Shown here: positions 21,480 to 34,200 of the stretch, in pieces
How positions within the stretch are numbered: position 1 is the stretch's first letter
Layout of the letters: the number at the start of each line of letters is the position of its first letter
Assembly (NCBI RefSeq): GCF_047511655.1
Contig: NC_133405.1
Location: 94,277,598-94,341,597 of the forward strand
DNA: 64,000 bases
Direction: 5' to 3'
Source: Castor canadensis
Taxonomy: Eukaryota > Chordata > Mammalia > Rodentia > Castoridae
Translations under genes and position numbers: made by a program
Notes under the pieces: generated by a model
Databases searched by the model: none
Seen by the model: the letters and a program-made list of their open reading frames with translations, nothing else
What the model was told of the DNA's origin: nothing

Positions 21480-21870
21480 ATATTGTAAAAGACTTTTTTG
21501 AAAGTAGACAAATTACTTAATTAAAAATTGGGCAATGCATCTGAATGGGCAATTCTCAAAAGAAAACCTACAAATGGCCAACAGGTATATGAGAAATGCT
21601 TAACATCACTAATCATCAGAGAAAGCAAAGTACATCCACAATGAGACATCATCTCACAATTGCTGGCATAGTTGCCATCAAAAAGGCTAAAGGTAACATG
21701 CTGGTGAGAATGTGGAGAAAGAGAACCCTTGCAGGCTGTTGGTGGGAATGTAAAATAGTGCAGCCATTACAAAAAGCAATATGGAGGTTCCTCAATAAGT
21801 TAAGAATAGAACTCCTCCATGATCCAGAAATCCCAATACTGGTTATATATCAGTGGTTGATAATACAACA
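21480..21870 (+). mobile_element. Old L1 ORF2 fragment
   Basis: 'gcaattctcaaaagaaaacc', 'acaaatggccaacaggtata', 'aatcatcagagaaagcaaag' and 'ggctgttggtgggaatgtaa' follow the ORF2 C-terminal region in order. The 94-codon frame 21,596-21,880 keeps a zinc-knuckle-like end ('AGCWWECKIVQPL') but is a remnant with shifted frame upstream. Confidence 0.8.
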
Positions 21871-21879
21871 CAATTTATA

Positions 21880-22760
21880 GTCATTGTGCAGGTGCAGTAC
21901 TGACATGGGTTCTACTCCATTTAGCTGTCCTCCAAGGATGTACTAGTTCCCTATGGTTTATGTACACTGCTGCTGTTGATATATTTTTAAAAACTGTGTA
22001 GATGAATGCATACCGAAATTGGAACTAAATATGAGACTCATCATAGATTTTCTCTGTCTCATTCTGTCTCTGTGTGCCTGTCTCTCTCTGCCTTTCCTTC
22101 TCTTTTACACACACAGACAGACACATACACTTCAGAAAATAACAAACAATAAAGAAAGATGTTTTGATAATACCTATAGTGGAGACACAAGTTTAAAAGT
22201 TTAGATAAGTACTTCAAGCATTCTGGGGTTGGGCAAGAGGTGTTAGTGGCATAGTGATGTGGGAAGAATGATGCCAAGGAAAATTGTTTCTAAGCAACAG
22301 CTGCTACAAGTCACAGAAGCAACAACTCAGGTAATGGTGTGAATTGTTTTGAATACTTCATGTATCTAATCTCACCTAGTGGAATGTAATCCACAAGGGC
22401 CCAACTTTTCCTACTTCTTTTATGAGTTTGAATTTTCTGCCTCTTTATTGAATTCCTGTGTTCCAAAGACATAGACTGTGTCTCCTGGTTGAGGCTTTGA
22501 CCCCTTAAATATCTGGGAGAAGAAGCATTTGGGGTCATCGATGAGGAGGAATAATAGAAGGGTGGCTGTGTGACCTGTGGTGATTTCTGGAACTACCCCA
22601 TAGAAGCCTACAGAGAAGCTCTATTTATAGAGCTCTTATGCTGTGTTGAGGAGTAAATAAGATAAGGAATGTAAAGGTATGTGCTCACAAGTGTAACCTT
22701 GGCTTATAGGCCTGATGTCCATTCCTTTGAGAGGCAGTGGGTGAAAACTGCCAGGACTGC
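21880..22760. other. Unassigned stretch
   Basis: There is a short CT/CA-rich patch at 22,075-22,130. No gene or repeat family is otherwise recognised. Confidence 0.35.
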
Positions 22761-22764
22761 CCGC

Positions 22765-22895
22765 TCTGGGGCCACACAGCTTAGGACTGTATCTGAATTC
22801 TCCCTCTCACTAGCTGTGTGCCTTTTGGTAAATCACACGATCTCTCTTTGTCTCATAATCTCATTTGTTAATGAGAGATAAGGATTTCTTGGCAT
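22765..22895 (+). mobile_element. MIR SINE
   Basis: 'ctctggggccacacagctta', 'ctcactagctgtgtgccttt' and 'ctcataatctcatttgttaa' follow MIR order (ctggcaagttacttaacctctctgtgcctcag...). Confidence 0.6.
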
Positions 22896-24479
22896 TTTCC
22901 CAGCCAATTTGATTCTTTCAGAGATTTTTCTTATCCTCTCAGACACAGGGCCCTTTTTTTTATTCCCAGCATAGTTATGAGCCAAAGATAAGTCTCTACT
23001 CTGGCATGTTCTGAGACTCATGCCTGGAATCAAAGGCTAGAGCCTCTTGTCAGGTCACCACTTGGCTTTTTTATCCAGGTGGAATGGAGACAGTTTTCTG
23101 AAAGTCTTTTCTCCAGTGGACATTTCTATGCTAGGCATTGCTGGAATTACTGATGGTCATCAAGGGACATGACCCCACTGCCACACTGGATGTTAAGACC
23201 TCTAGAAGTAGTGTCACACCTGAGGACAAAAGAACCCGTGGGCAGGAAGAGTGGCCAGTGAAACAGGCTTTGACAGACTGACCAAAGGAGCAGGAAGAAA
23301 GCAAGCAGAGATGCTATGCTGTGGAAATGATTTGGACTTCCCGAATCCCCTAATCACTGGGTTCAACTTTCTTGAACCTGCTGTGATAGGCCTCAGTGGT
23401 ATGGGAGCCTGCCTCTCTGACATGCAATAAAATAACCTGCTTGATAAAGTTGCGTTCTTCCAAGAAGCACCGTGCTACCTCAATCCCTTGCATAGGGCAA
23501 GGCTTCCTGGAATTACACTGTGCAACCCAACCTGCAGTGACTAAGACCCATTATTAAGGGTAAAATGTGCATGTCTACACTGGTGTGATAAGGTTCTGGA
23601 ACAAGTGTAGAGATTCAAGGACAAATTCCATCCATTGAGGTTACAGAAAATTCAGCCAATAAATTTTCTACATCAACTCACATACAACATATTTCCAGTA
23701 GCAAACTAATGAAATAAGTGCAGTGAATGAGTGGCCTGAAGCATCACCCCTCTTAAGAATAACATTTCAGAGCATCTGACCAGCACCAGGCTTAGGATTT
23801 GGGGTTTGGTAGACTTTTGGCACCCAGATATATTCCCTCCTAGACAAAAGTCCTTCAAGTACTCCTAATCTGTGGGGGAGGAATCTATACTGAAGATGAT
23901 AATCAAAACAGGCCTGAGTCAAGGGAGTCTGGGAACATGAGGAAGTTCCCACACCCCAAGAAGTCAGGAACAGCATCTCCCAGGGCATAGGATGACATAC
24001 AGTATTACCAGTCCCACCTACAGATGAGGCAACAGAAGATCAGAGAGATTAGCAACCCACAAAACCCCCATTTTCTAACTACTTCTGTTGAAATGTATAG
24101 GCTTTACTCTGTCAATCTCCCCACCATGACTTGGTCATTTGCTTATATTTGCATCCAACCACCTATACTTGCCCCTTATCCTGTACTTTACAGTACATAA
24201 ACATGCCTCTTGTTTCACATGAGGCCTTTCACCTTATGGAGTGGGCCTACACCTGGGCATGGCTTAAAACTGAATGTTTAGCTGAGTGTCAAAGGCATCA
24301 CAGAAACTCTATTTGCACACAGTTTTCAACTGAAAACCCACCACTCCTCTCTACAGCTATTCACAACATCCTCCAATGGTGGGGTTTATTAAATGCCAGG
24401 AGTTCCCATAGAGGACATAATGCCTCTTATTTTCCACATTCATGTATGCTGCTTATTGGTCCGTCTTAAAAACACTGCT
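22896..24479. other. Mostly unassigned
   Basis: A short MIR-like block ('ctacagatgaggcaacagaa') is near 24,015-24,060. The rest shows neither repeat nor gene features I can support. Open frames of 60-112 codons (for example 24,131-24,469) have no motifs. Confidence 0.35.
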
Positions 24480-25925
24480 CACTGATGCCAGGGCTATCAC
24501 AATAACTGACTTCAAATTACACTGCGGAGTCAAAGTAACAAAAACAGCATTGCACAAAACAGACACTTACACCAATGGAATAAAAGATCCAAACATAAGC
24601 CCTCACAGCTATACCCATGTGATTTTCAACAAAGGTGCCAAAAACATGTTGGAGAAGAAACAACCTCTTCCACAAATAGTGTTGGTGAAACTGGATATCC
24701 ACAGGTAGAAGTCTAAAACTTTTCTCTCAGCCTGTGCAAAAGTCAATTCTAATTGATTCAAAGACTTTAATGTAATGCCTGAGAATAAGAAACTCTACAG
24801 GAAAACATATGTAAGTCACTGCGAGATATAGACATAGGCAATGATTTTCTGAATAGGATTCCAATAGCTCAGGAAATAAGAGCAAGAACTGAGAAATGGG
24901 ATTGTATCAAATTAAAAACTTCTGCATATCAAACGAACAATTACCAGAATGAAGAGACAGCCTATAGGATGGGAGAAAATCTTTGCTATTCATTCATTTG
25001 ACAAGGGATTAATAGCTGGAGTTTATGAAGAGCTCAAAATATTAAACTCAAATGTAACAAATGATTAAATTAATAAGTAAATGATCTGAACAGACAGGTT
25101 TCAAAAGAAGAAGTACAAATGCCTAATAAATGTATGAAGATGTTCAACACCCTTAGCCATAAAGGAAATAGAAATCAAAATACCAATGAGATTCTATCCA
25201 ACCCCAGTCAAAATGGCTATCATTAAGAAAACAAATGAAAATGAATGCTGGTGAGCATGTGTGTGTGTATTGTGGGGGAAGGAAACCTATACACTGTTGC
25301 TGGGAATGTGAATTAATACAACGACTATTGAAATCACTATGGAGTTTCCACAAGAAACTAAAGATAGAATTATCCTATGATCCTTGGAACTGCTGGGCAT
25401 ATATCCAAAGGAATGTATGTCACCATACTTTAGAGTTACTCATGTTCATAGCAGTACTATTCACAGCAGCTGAACTACAGAATTACCCTAAGTGCATATC
25501 AAAAAATGAATAGATAAAGACAATGTGGTTTGCATACACAATATAATATTATTCAGCAATAAAGAAATGAAATCATATCATTTGCAGAAAAATGGATGAA
25601 ACTAGAAATCATAAGGCTAAGGGAAATAATCCAGATTCAGAAAGACAAATATCATGTTTCTCTCTCATATGTGGAGGATAGACATAAACATATATATATA
25701 TATATACGTATACATATATATGCCTACGTATATGTATACATACACACATATATATGTATATGACTCAATATACAATGAAGTGTGAATCAGTGGGAGGGGG
25801 AGGGCAAAGGAAAAGATGATGGGAGTTGAATATGATCAAAGTACCTTATACGTATATAAAAAATAGTATTATGAAACTCACTACAAATATAAAAAGAACA
25901 AAACACAACAAAAACAAAAAGACCC
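24480..25925 (+). mobile_element. Old L1 fragment (ORF2 C-terminal third and 3'UTR)
   Basis: The fragment runs from the 'taactgacttcaaattacac' block through 'gattttcaacaaaggtgcca', 'gggagaaaatctttgctatt' and 'acactgttgctgggaatgtg' to the terminal 'atatggtc/atatgatcaaagtacctta' region and an A-rich tail. It is broken by many stops and shifts. A TA/TG simple repeat (25,687-25,763) is expanded in its 3'UTR. The family is older than that of the full-length L1s at 31-45 kb. Confidence 0.85.
25687..25763. repeat. TA-rich microsatellite
   Basis: Alternating TA runs with CG and TG interruptions inside the L1 3'UTR. Confidence 0.85.
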
Positions 25926-26174
25926 TAATCACACCATCATGGACTTTCCTAACTTTCTCTTTCTCCCTCAGTAATTACTAAATGGTGAAGCCAAGTGAAG
26001 CAGTTATTGTTTTGTCACGTCAATTATATGAACAAATTTCTGATATTGTTGCAATTCTAATGCAACAATCTGAACCATATCAGGAAACGGGTTAACCAAT
26101 GAGTTGTGTGCTCACTAGGTATTCTTGACAAATTTGTTTGAATAAATATAAACTAAACTAATACAGGAACCAAA

Positions 26175-26184
26175 TCTCTCTCTC

Positions 26185-26234
<50 letters not shown>

Positions 26235-26282
26235 TCTTACACACACACTCTCTCCCCCCCTTTCTTTCTCTCTCTCTCTCTC
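26175..26282. repeat. CT/GA microsatellite
   Basis: About 107 bp of almost uninterrupted CT dinucleotides, with short breaks (cta, acacacac, cccccc) near its 3' half. It abuts a minus-strand ID-like SINE. Confidence 0.95.
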
Positions 26283-26314
26283 CCTTTCTTCTTCACCTCT
26301 TCATTTTTTAAGAT

Positions 26315-26396
26315 TTGTTTTGCAGCACTGGCAATTGAACTCAGGGCCTTGTCCTTGCTAGAAAAGCACTCTATCACACGAACCATGTCCCAGGAC
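26315..26396 (-). mobile_element. ID/tRNA-type SINE
   Basis: 'ggcaattgaactcagggcct' and gctagaaaagcactctatcacacgaacc are a reverse-strand tRNA-type SINE, diverged in the anticodon-loop region. Confidence 0.7.
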
Positions 26397-26477
26397 CCCC
26401 AAAACATCATTTTAAAGATTATCTGATAACACCTCACTACTGAAAAGTGAAATTCTGTTTGCTCCATCTCTTTCCAT

Positions 26478-26885
26478 ACTGAATTAGATTTCCATCGCTG
26501 CCATGTTAGCACCAAAATTATGACTTCAGAAGACAGAAATTTACTAACCCATAATTTCCTTATGGCATAAGTCTGTTTGGGCTTGGCAATATAACCTACT
26601 TTGGTTTTAAAGGGCCCAAATCAAGAGGTCCCCAAAACTGTGTTGCTTTCTTGAGGCTCTGAGGAAGAGCCTACTTCCAAGCTCATTCAGGTTGCTGAGG
26701 GAATTTTGTCCCTTGCAGCCTTAGAAGTGAGGTCCCTGTTCTCTTGCTGCCTGTCAGCTCAGGATGGTAGTTGCTGTTAGTAGCTGGGGTGCCCACATTC
26801 CTTGTTCTCCTCTCCCTCTAGCCTTCTCCAGCTGTCAACTTAGATAATCCAGGACATCTTCCTATCATAAGGTCACCTGAAATGC
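26478..26885 (+). mobile_element. Ancient LTR-like repeat
   Basis: 'ccatcgctgccatgttagca ... cagaaatttactaacccataatttcc' and a later gaggtccctgttctcttgctgcctgtcagctc-type block resemble a very old mammalian LTR whose consensus begins gctagggctgccataacaaa. Family uncertain. Confidence 0.4.
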
Positions 26886-26889
26886 TGTT

Positions 26890-28239
26890 TCAAAATCTCT
26901 ACTCAGCAGTGCCTGGATACTGCAGGGTGGAAGCTCCAGGAGATGAGAGTGTTGGAGCATATCTCAACGTCTACCACACATGTTAATTCTTTTTTTTTAT
27001 TCATTTATTCACAATAAAATAAAATAAAAATAATTTTTTATTATTTTATTCTGAGGCATATAGTGAGTCGTGAGGCATAAAGCCAAGGAAACTGTATACT
27101 CTCAGACACTGAATTAAGACCAGTTTGCTCCTGTGTGCCATAAAAAGCCTAAAGATGCTGTTTCTCCAGCCAGAGAAATCCCAAATATTACATATGTGTG
27201 ACAGCTGTGACACTGGAGACAGGATAGAACACCTCACTTAGGAATCCCTGCTTACGGTTAGTAGTAAAAATCCCACAGGTGCATGATCTTGTGGAAACAG
27301 CAACTCTCACCCGGCCTGTTTTTAGGTCACTTTTCTCTTTTTCTGGATCACTTCCATGTTGTCCTGATGCCAAATGGTGTCTTGAGTTCCTCTTGCTACA
27401 ATACAACATGGTACTCTGGGGGAAGATAGGTTTTAGGCCTCCCAGAGCAGAATTCTTCCTGATATCCTAGAGAAACTGGAACTTCTTACAACCATCTTTC
27501 AGATAATGGTGTTAGGCCACAGTAAGCTATTGAAAGTAGGCAGAGATCTCTTTCTTTTGGGACAGGGAAAGTTAGAAAATCCCACCCTCTATGTCTACAG
27601 TGACTGGAGAACAAAGGTCCAGGGCCTTAATGATCAGCTTCTTAGGGTGACAAGCTGGCTAGGTTTCCTTTTCCTTTTCATGAGAAATCAAGTACTACTC
27701 CCTGATTGAGAACTTAAAACTAACATCCCACACCCCCACCCTAAAGGACAGTATGGCAACACTGCAGGGTCCTCCCCCAGGATGTGGTGTTTATCTGGGA
27801 GTCCTGTTGACTACAGAAATGTTTCCAGGTTACTAGAAGTGACATAACAGTAGAGTGATGGAGAAATTGGTCATAAACTCCATCCTTTGGGGGGTAGGTA
27901 GAAGTGGGGGCCTGGGGGTGTCTACAAGCAGGAGGACTTCATGGGTAGAGGATTTGAAAGGAGGTGGGCCTGTCTGTGTGACTGGCTGGGATTGGTATTT
28001 CTGTTAGAGTACACATCAATGCATACCATTTGCATCCATTACTTTACATCTGTTTCTAAGAGGAACTATTGGAAGTGCTCAATGCATCTTCATGCATTCT
28101 TAAGCAGACAGACACAAATGGCCTCCCCTTTTGCCAATGGGATAACTCACAACTGACCAGCCACTTTAGAAAATGAAACATTATTTTTCACTAAATGACC
28201 ACAGTGGTATAAAGTAATTACCACACACACACACACCTT
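26890..28239. other. Unassigned stretch
   Basis: A short A/T-rich patch is at 26,990-27,045. Several frames of 60-73 codons lie on both strands without motifs. No gene or repeat is recognised. Confidence 0.35.
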
Positions 28240-28350
28240 ATCGTCATCATCTTCATTGTTTAGATTATGTAACTGGGGCTCAGAATGCTTCAGTATGCTA
28301 CACCAATGTACTAAGCAATTGGAGTGTTGATGCAAACCCAGGAGTCCCAC
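28205..28350 (+). mobile_element. CA tract and MIR fragment
   Basis: 28,222-28,237 is a short CA tract. From 28,240, 'catcatcttcattgtttaga' and 'aactggggctcagaatgctt' through 'gcaaacccaggagtc' follow the MIR 3' half. Confidence 0.5.
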
Positions 28351-28359
28351 ATCTTAACC

Positions 28360-28900
28360 ACCATGTTGTTCTGACATTCACTGATGACTGCCACACCCAT
28401 AACTGCAGCTCCTTCTCTCTCCTTGGTGATGGTTCTATGTATGGAATCATTTCTCAGACAATTCTGTCTGAAGATTCTATAGACACTTCATACTCAGTGT
28501 GAGCACACTTGAATTTATGCTCTCCAACAAATAGCAAAAGAGCTTTTTCTCTAGTGTTTGTAGTTCTGTGAAAGACAGCACAATCTACCCACCTGCTCAT
28601 GCCATCCCAGACTTCTCTGCAGCTCCCACCATTGCTCATGCATCCATCCAATCACCAGATCCTGCCAATTCATCTTCAACACTATCTTCTCTCCTTACCC
28701 ATCTAGCTCTTAGCCTTTCACTGAGTACTCCTGGATTTGAACTCTCAGAGCCCACTGAACGGCCCTGTGACAGGCAGGCCTCCTCTCAGATTGTCACCAT
28801 TGCAATGCTTATTGACTTACGTATGTTCGAGCAGTACATTTTGGTATACAAAAATTCTTTTAAGAAGGGGTCCTCCAACCTCTTTATTCTCCTGTTTAAT
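28360..28900. other. Unassigned stretch
   Basis: An open frame of 120 codons (28,568-28,930, plus) is Ser/Leu-rich and runs into the SINE at 28,906. I do not recognise it and see no splice or Kozak support. Confidence 0.3.
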
Positions 28901-28905
28901 TTCCC

Positions 28906-28986
28906 CCACCCCTTGGGTACTGGGAATTGAACCCAGGGCTTCATGTGTGCTAGGCAAGCACTCTACCACTTGAGCTATGTTCCCCC
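28906..28986 (-). mobile_element. ID/tRNA-type SINE
   Basis: 'tactgggaattgaacccagg' and 'gtgctaggcaagcactctac' are a well-preserved reverse-strand copy. Confidence 0.85.
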
Positions 28987-29176
28987 TCTTGTTTAGTTTT
29001 GTTTGGTCAGTCCTCCCTATGGGGAGGCATATTATGGCATATGCATGATACATACGAAAGACTATACATATGTCTTCAGAATATATATATATGTGTGTAT
29101 ATATATATATACATATATGTGCACTTCTCATAGCTCTTCATATATTATGTATAAGATATGGATAAAATTGTTAGTT

Positions 29177-29547
29177 TGCTATGGTTTGAGCGTGTCCCCT
29201 AAAGGCCCACCTGTTGGAAATTTCATTCCCAGTATGGCAGTGGCAAGAAGCAGGGGGCCTAGTGTGAAGTTAGTCAGTCACTGGGGACATGAATTCAGAA
29301 GATATTAGGTAGGCCTCATGAGACCCCCAGTTTCTCCTTGCTTTCCTGTCCTCTCCATGTGATCACTACCTCTCATATGCACTCCTACCACGATGCCATT
29401 CAACCATGAAGTGAGGCACCTACAGGCACCCTCCTGAGGATTAGGGCCAGGATGTCTGGAATTTCAGCTTCCAAACCTGAGACCTAAATAAACCTCTTTT
29501 ATTCATTTTGGGCATTTGGTTACAACAATGGAAAACGGAAGAACACA
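29177..29547 (+). mobile_element. MaLR-type solo LTR
   Basis: Begins 'tgctatggtttgagcgtgtc' and ends 'aaaacggaagaacaca'. Internal order is that of MST/MLT1-type LTRs: a 5' gtttgaatgtgtccc box, a middle ctctccatgtgat box, and 'aaataaacctcttttattca' as the polyadenylation region. No internal sequence remains. Confidence 0.7.
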
Positions 29548-29754
29548 ATGTATACATACATATATGAATATACGTATACCTATATAACAAGTAATGTAAT
29601 AAATCCATTAATTATTGAAAATATAGTTTCATTGGAATAAGTGTTAATGAGATTGAGGGAGTAGACATATTGCAGGCCTTTACCAGTCAAAGGATATTTG
29701 TTAACTTCAATAATCAAATATTCTAACCCTTCTTTGGTGTCTGGGGTTTTTTAC

Positions 29755-29876
29755 TCCCATTTTTTTGACTGACATGGGATCAACTGTGTACCCCAGGCCA
29801 GTCTCAAACTCATGATCTTTCTTTTAAGCCTCCCAAACGCTGTGATTACAGACATGTGCCACTGTACCCAGCTTTA
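29755..29876 (-). mobile_element. 7SL/B1-type SINE
   Basis: 'accccaggccagtctcaaac' then tcatgatctttcttttaagcctccc and 'attacagacatgtgccactg' are the reverse complement of a B1-like monomer. Confidence 0.75.
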
Positions 29877-29879
29877 GTG

Positions 29880-30786
29880 GGGCTTTAGAATTCTTAAGCC
29901 TGGACCCAATTCACCATGATAACATTGGTGACTGGCTAGAGGGAGGGTTCTCTTTTGTAAAGTGGGAGGAAGAAGATTTGAAAAAGAGAAGTGGAAACGG
30001 GGAGCCCATATGTTTTCGAGCAGTGGATGAGTTTTAGGAAACAACACTTAGAGAGTCAGAAGATTTGGGAGTAGAATCCCTGAAGTCACTAGGGCTCAGA
30101 AAATCTGTGAAGGACTTTTTGCTTCTCCAAGTTTCCATGAGTGTGAGGAACCCAGTTTATAGACTGTTGCTTGCTCTACATGTCATGCCTCAGCCAAGCA
30201 TGGAAGTGGTGAAGGTCCAGAGAACCCTGATGTTCCCACACATTGATGGAGGATCCCAGAATGGCCTGTTGGTGACTTTTTCTCAGAAGTAGGTGTGGAC
30301 TTTATCACAAAATGTTGGGTTCCATCTTGCGTTCCCTCTAGTCAAAGAAACGTTTGAATATCCCTCTATATAGAGGGCTCACACAAGAGAACCAAAGAAG
30401 AGAATAGAAAGATTGGAGAACCCCTTCTCTAAAGCATTTTTTGTATACTAAAATGTTTGATAAGAAGTCATGGATTGGATAGACCTTAGGGAAATGGCTA
30501 GCTTCCCAATGAGTGTGCCAGTAACTCAGCCCAGAGAATCTCCTCCTTACATGCTAGGGAAAGGGTCCATTCATGTAAAGTGACGCTAATGTACGGAAAG
30601 TGAACATTTGAGCTCACAAATCCACTAATATTAAAGGAATTGCTTGAATATTGGGATTCTCAGAGGCTAGGAAGCCTGTATAGGTTAGAAGGATGGGTAC
30701 TTTGAGGGATTCCCACCAAAGAAGCAAGCACACTTCCCTTATTCCTCCTTTCACCTGGTATCTTTACAGTTAGTCCCTACTACCCA
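29880..30786. other. Mostly unassigned
   Basis: A MIR-like block lies near 30,050-30,150 ('gaatccctgaagtcactagg'). No other repeat or gene is recognised. Confidence 0.35.
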
Positions 30787-30840
30787 GGGAATTGAATTCT
30801 TTTTTTTTTATTCATATGTGCATACAATGTTTGGGTCATT

Positions 30841-30910
30841 TCTCCCCCCTTCCCCCACCACCTCCCTTACCCGCCCCTGCCCCTTCCGTCTCCCCCCTCA
30901 ACCCCTCGAT
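30841..30910 (-). repeat. G-rich 3'UTR tract of L1 copy A
   Basis: On the minus strand this is a run of G4-6 blocks (plus strand 'tctcccccct', 'tcccccacca'). G-rich, quadruplex-capable tracts in the 3'UTR are an established L1 feature. Confidence 0.7.
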
Positions 30911-31283
30911 ATCCAGCAGAAACTATTTTGCCTTTATCTCTAATTTTGTTGAAGAGAGAGTATAAGCAATAATAGGAAGGAACAAGGGTTTTTGCTAGTT
31001 AAGATAAGGATAGCTATACAGGGACTTGACTTGCACTGATTTCCTGAGCATGTGTGTTACCTTCTAGGTTAATTCTTCTTGATTTAACCTTTTCTCTAGT
31101 TCCTGGTCCCCTTCTCCTGTTGGTCTCAGTTGCTTTAAGGTATCTGTTTTAGTTTCCCTGCATTAAGGGCAACAAATGCTATCTAGTTTTTCAGGTGTCT
31201 TACCTATCCTCATACCTCCCGTGTGTGCTCTCGCTTTTATCATGTGATCAAAGTCCAATCCCCTTGTTGTGTTTGCCATTGAC

Positions 31284-34200
31284 CTAATGTCCGCATATGA
31301 GGGACAACATACGATTTTTGGTCTTTTGGGCCAGGCTAACCTCACTAAGCATGATGTTCTCCAATTCCATCCATTTACCAGCGAATGTTAACATTTCGTT
31401 CTTCTTCATGGCTGCATAAAATTCCATTGTGTATAAATACCACATTTTCTTGATCCATTCGTCGGTGGTAGGGCATCTGGGCTGTTTCCATAATTTGGCT
31501 ATTGTGAATAGTGCTGAAATAAACATGGGTGTGCAGGTGCCTCTGGAGTAACCTGTGTCACAGTGTTTTGGGTATATCCCCAAGAGTGGTATTGCTGGAT
31601 CAAATGGTAGATCAATGTTTAGATTTTTAAGTAGCCTCCAAATTTTTTTCCAGAGTGGTTGTATTAGTTTACATTCCCAACAACAGTATAAGAGGGTTCC
31701 TTTTTCCCTGCATCCTCGCCAACACCTATTGTTAGTGGTATTGCTAATGATGGCTATTGAAACTGGGGTGAGGTTGAATCTTAGTATGGGTTTAATTTGC
31801 ATTTCCTTCATTGCTAGAGACGGTGAGAATTTTTTCATGTGTTTTTTTGGCCATTTGAATTTCTTCTTTTGAGAAAGTTCTGTTTAGTTCACTTGCCCAT
31901 TTCTTTATTGATTCATTAATTTTGGGAGAATTTAGTTGTTTAAGTTCCCTATATATCCTGGTTATCAGTCCGTTGCCTGATGTGTAGCTGGCAAATATTT
32001 TCTCCCACTCTGTGGGTGTTCTCTTCAGTTTAGAGACCATTTCTTTTGTTGAGCAGATGCTTTTTAGTTTTATGAAGTCCCATTTATCTATGCTATCTCT
32101 TAGTTGCTGTGCAGCTGGGGTTCCACTGAGAAAGTTCTTACCTATACCTACTAATTCCAGAGTATTTCCTACTCTTTCCTGTATCAACTTTAGAGTTTGT
32201 GGTCTGATATTAAGATCCTTGATCCATTTTGAGTTAATATTGGTATAGGGTGATATACTTGGATCTAGTTTCAGTTTTTTGCAGACTGCTAACCAGTTTT
32301 TCCAGCAGTTTTTGTTGAAGAGGCTGTCTTTTCTCCATTGTATATTTTTAGCTCCTTTGTCAAAGACATGTTGGTTATAGTTGTGTGGCTTCATATCTGG
32401 GTCCTCTATTCTGTTCCACTGGTCTTCATGTCTGTTTTTGTGCCAGTACCATGCTGTTTTTATTGTTATTGCTTTGTAATATAGTTTGAAGTCAGGTATT
32501 GTGATACCTCCAGCATTGTTCTTTTGACTGAGTATTGCCTTGACTATTAGTGGCCTCTTGTGTTTCTATATAAATTTAACGGTACATTTTTCAATCTCTT
32601 TAATGAATGTCATTGGAATTTTGGTGGGAATTGCATTAAACATGTAGATTACTTTTGGGAGTATAGACATTTTTACTATGTTGATTCTGCCAATCCATGA
32701 GCATGGGAGATCTCTCTACTTTCTATAGTCTTCCTCAATCTCTTTCTTCAGAAGTGTATAGTTTTCCTTGTAGAGGTTGTTCACATCCTTTGTTAGGTTT
32801 ACAACTAGGTATTTGATTTTTTTTGAGGCTATTGTAATTGGAATTGTTTTCATATATTCTTTCTTGGTTTGTTCATTATTAGTGTATAGAAATGCTAATG
32901 ATTTTTCTATGTTGGTTTTATATCCTGCTACCTTGCTGTAGCTATTGATAGTGTCTAGGAGCTTCTGAGTAGAGTTTTTTTGGTCTTTAAGGTATAGGAT
33001 CATGTCATCTGCAAATAGGGATATTTTGACAGTTTCTTTACCTATTTGTATTCCTTTTATTCCTTCTTCTTGCCTAATTGCTCTGGCTAGGAATTCCAGT
33101 ACTATGTTGAATAGGAGTGGAGATAGTGGGCATCCTTGTCTAGTTCATGATTTTAGAGGGAATGGTTTCAGTTTTTCTCCGTTAAGTATAATGCTGGCTG
33201 TAGGTTTGTCATATATAGCTTTAATAATGTTGAGGTACTTTCCTTCTATTCCTAGTTTTCTTAGACCTTTTATCATGAAATGATGTTGGATCTTATCAAA
33301 GGTTTTTTCTGCATCTATTCAGATGATCAAGTGGTTTTTGTCATTGCTTCTGTTAATGTGGTTTATTATGTTTATTAATTTTTGTTTGTTGAACCACCCC
33401 TGCATTCCTGGGATGAAGCTTCCTTGGTCATGGTGAATGATCTTTTTGATGTGTTGTTGAACTCGGTTTGCCATTATTTTATTGAGGATTTTTGCATCAA
33501 TGTTCATTAAGGAGATTGGCGTATAGTTCTCCTTTTTGGAGGTGTCTTTGCCTGGTTTGGGGATAAGTGTAACACTGGCTCCATAAAATGTGTTAGGCAG
33601 TTTTCCTTCCCTTTCTGTTTCATGGAACAGGTTAAGGAGGGTGGGTATCAGTTCTTCCTTAAAGGTCTGATAGAATTCCGCAGAGAATCCATCAGGTTCT
33701 GGACTTTTCTTTTTGGGGAGACTCTTGATTGCTGCTTCAATTTCATTTTGTGTTATAGATCTATTCAGGTGATTAATTTCCTCTTGGTTCAGTTTTGGAT
33801 GGTCATATGTATCTAGACATCTGTCCGTTTCATTAAGATTTTCAAATTTATTTGAATATAGGTTCTCAAAGTAGTCTCTGATGATTTCCTGGACTTCTAT
33901 GGTGTTTGTTGTTATCTCCCCTTTTGCATTCCTGATTCTACTAATTTGGGTTTTTTCTCTCCTCATTTTAGTCAGGTTTGCCAGGGGTCTGTTGATCTTA
34001 TTTATTTTTTCAAAGAACCAACTTTTTGTTTCATTAATTCTTTGTATGGTTTTTTGTTTCTATTTCATTGATTTCAGCTCTTATTTTTATTATTTCTCTC
34101 CTATTTGTTTTGGGATTTGCTTGTTCTTGTTTTTCTTGGAGTTTGAGATGTATCATTAGGTGATTGATTTGGGATCTTTCAGTCTTTTTAATATATGCAC

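Noticed and set aside
24131-24469. 112-codon plus-strand frame
   Set aside because: No recognisable domain and no splice or promoter context. Length is within chance expectation for 64 kb.
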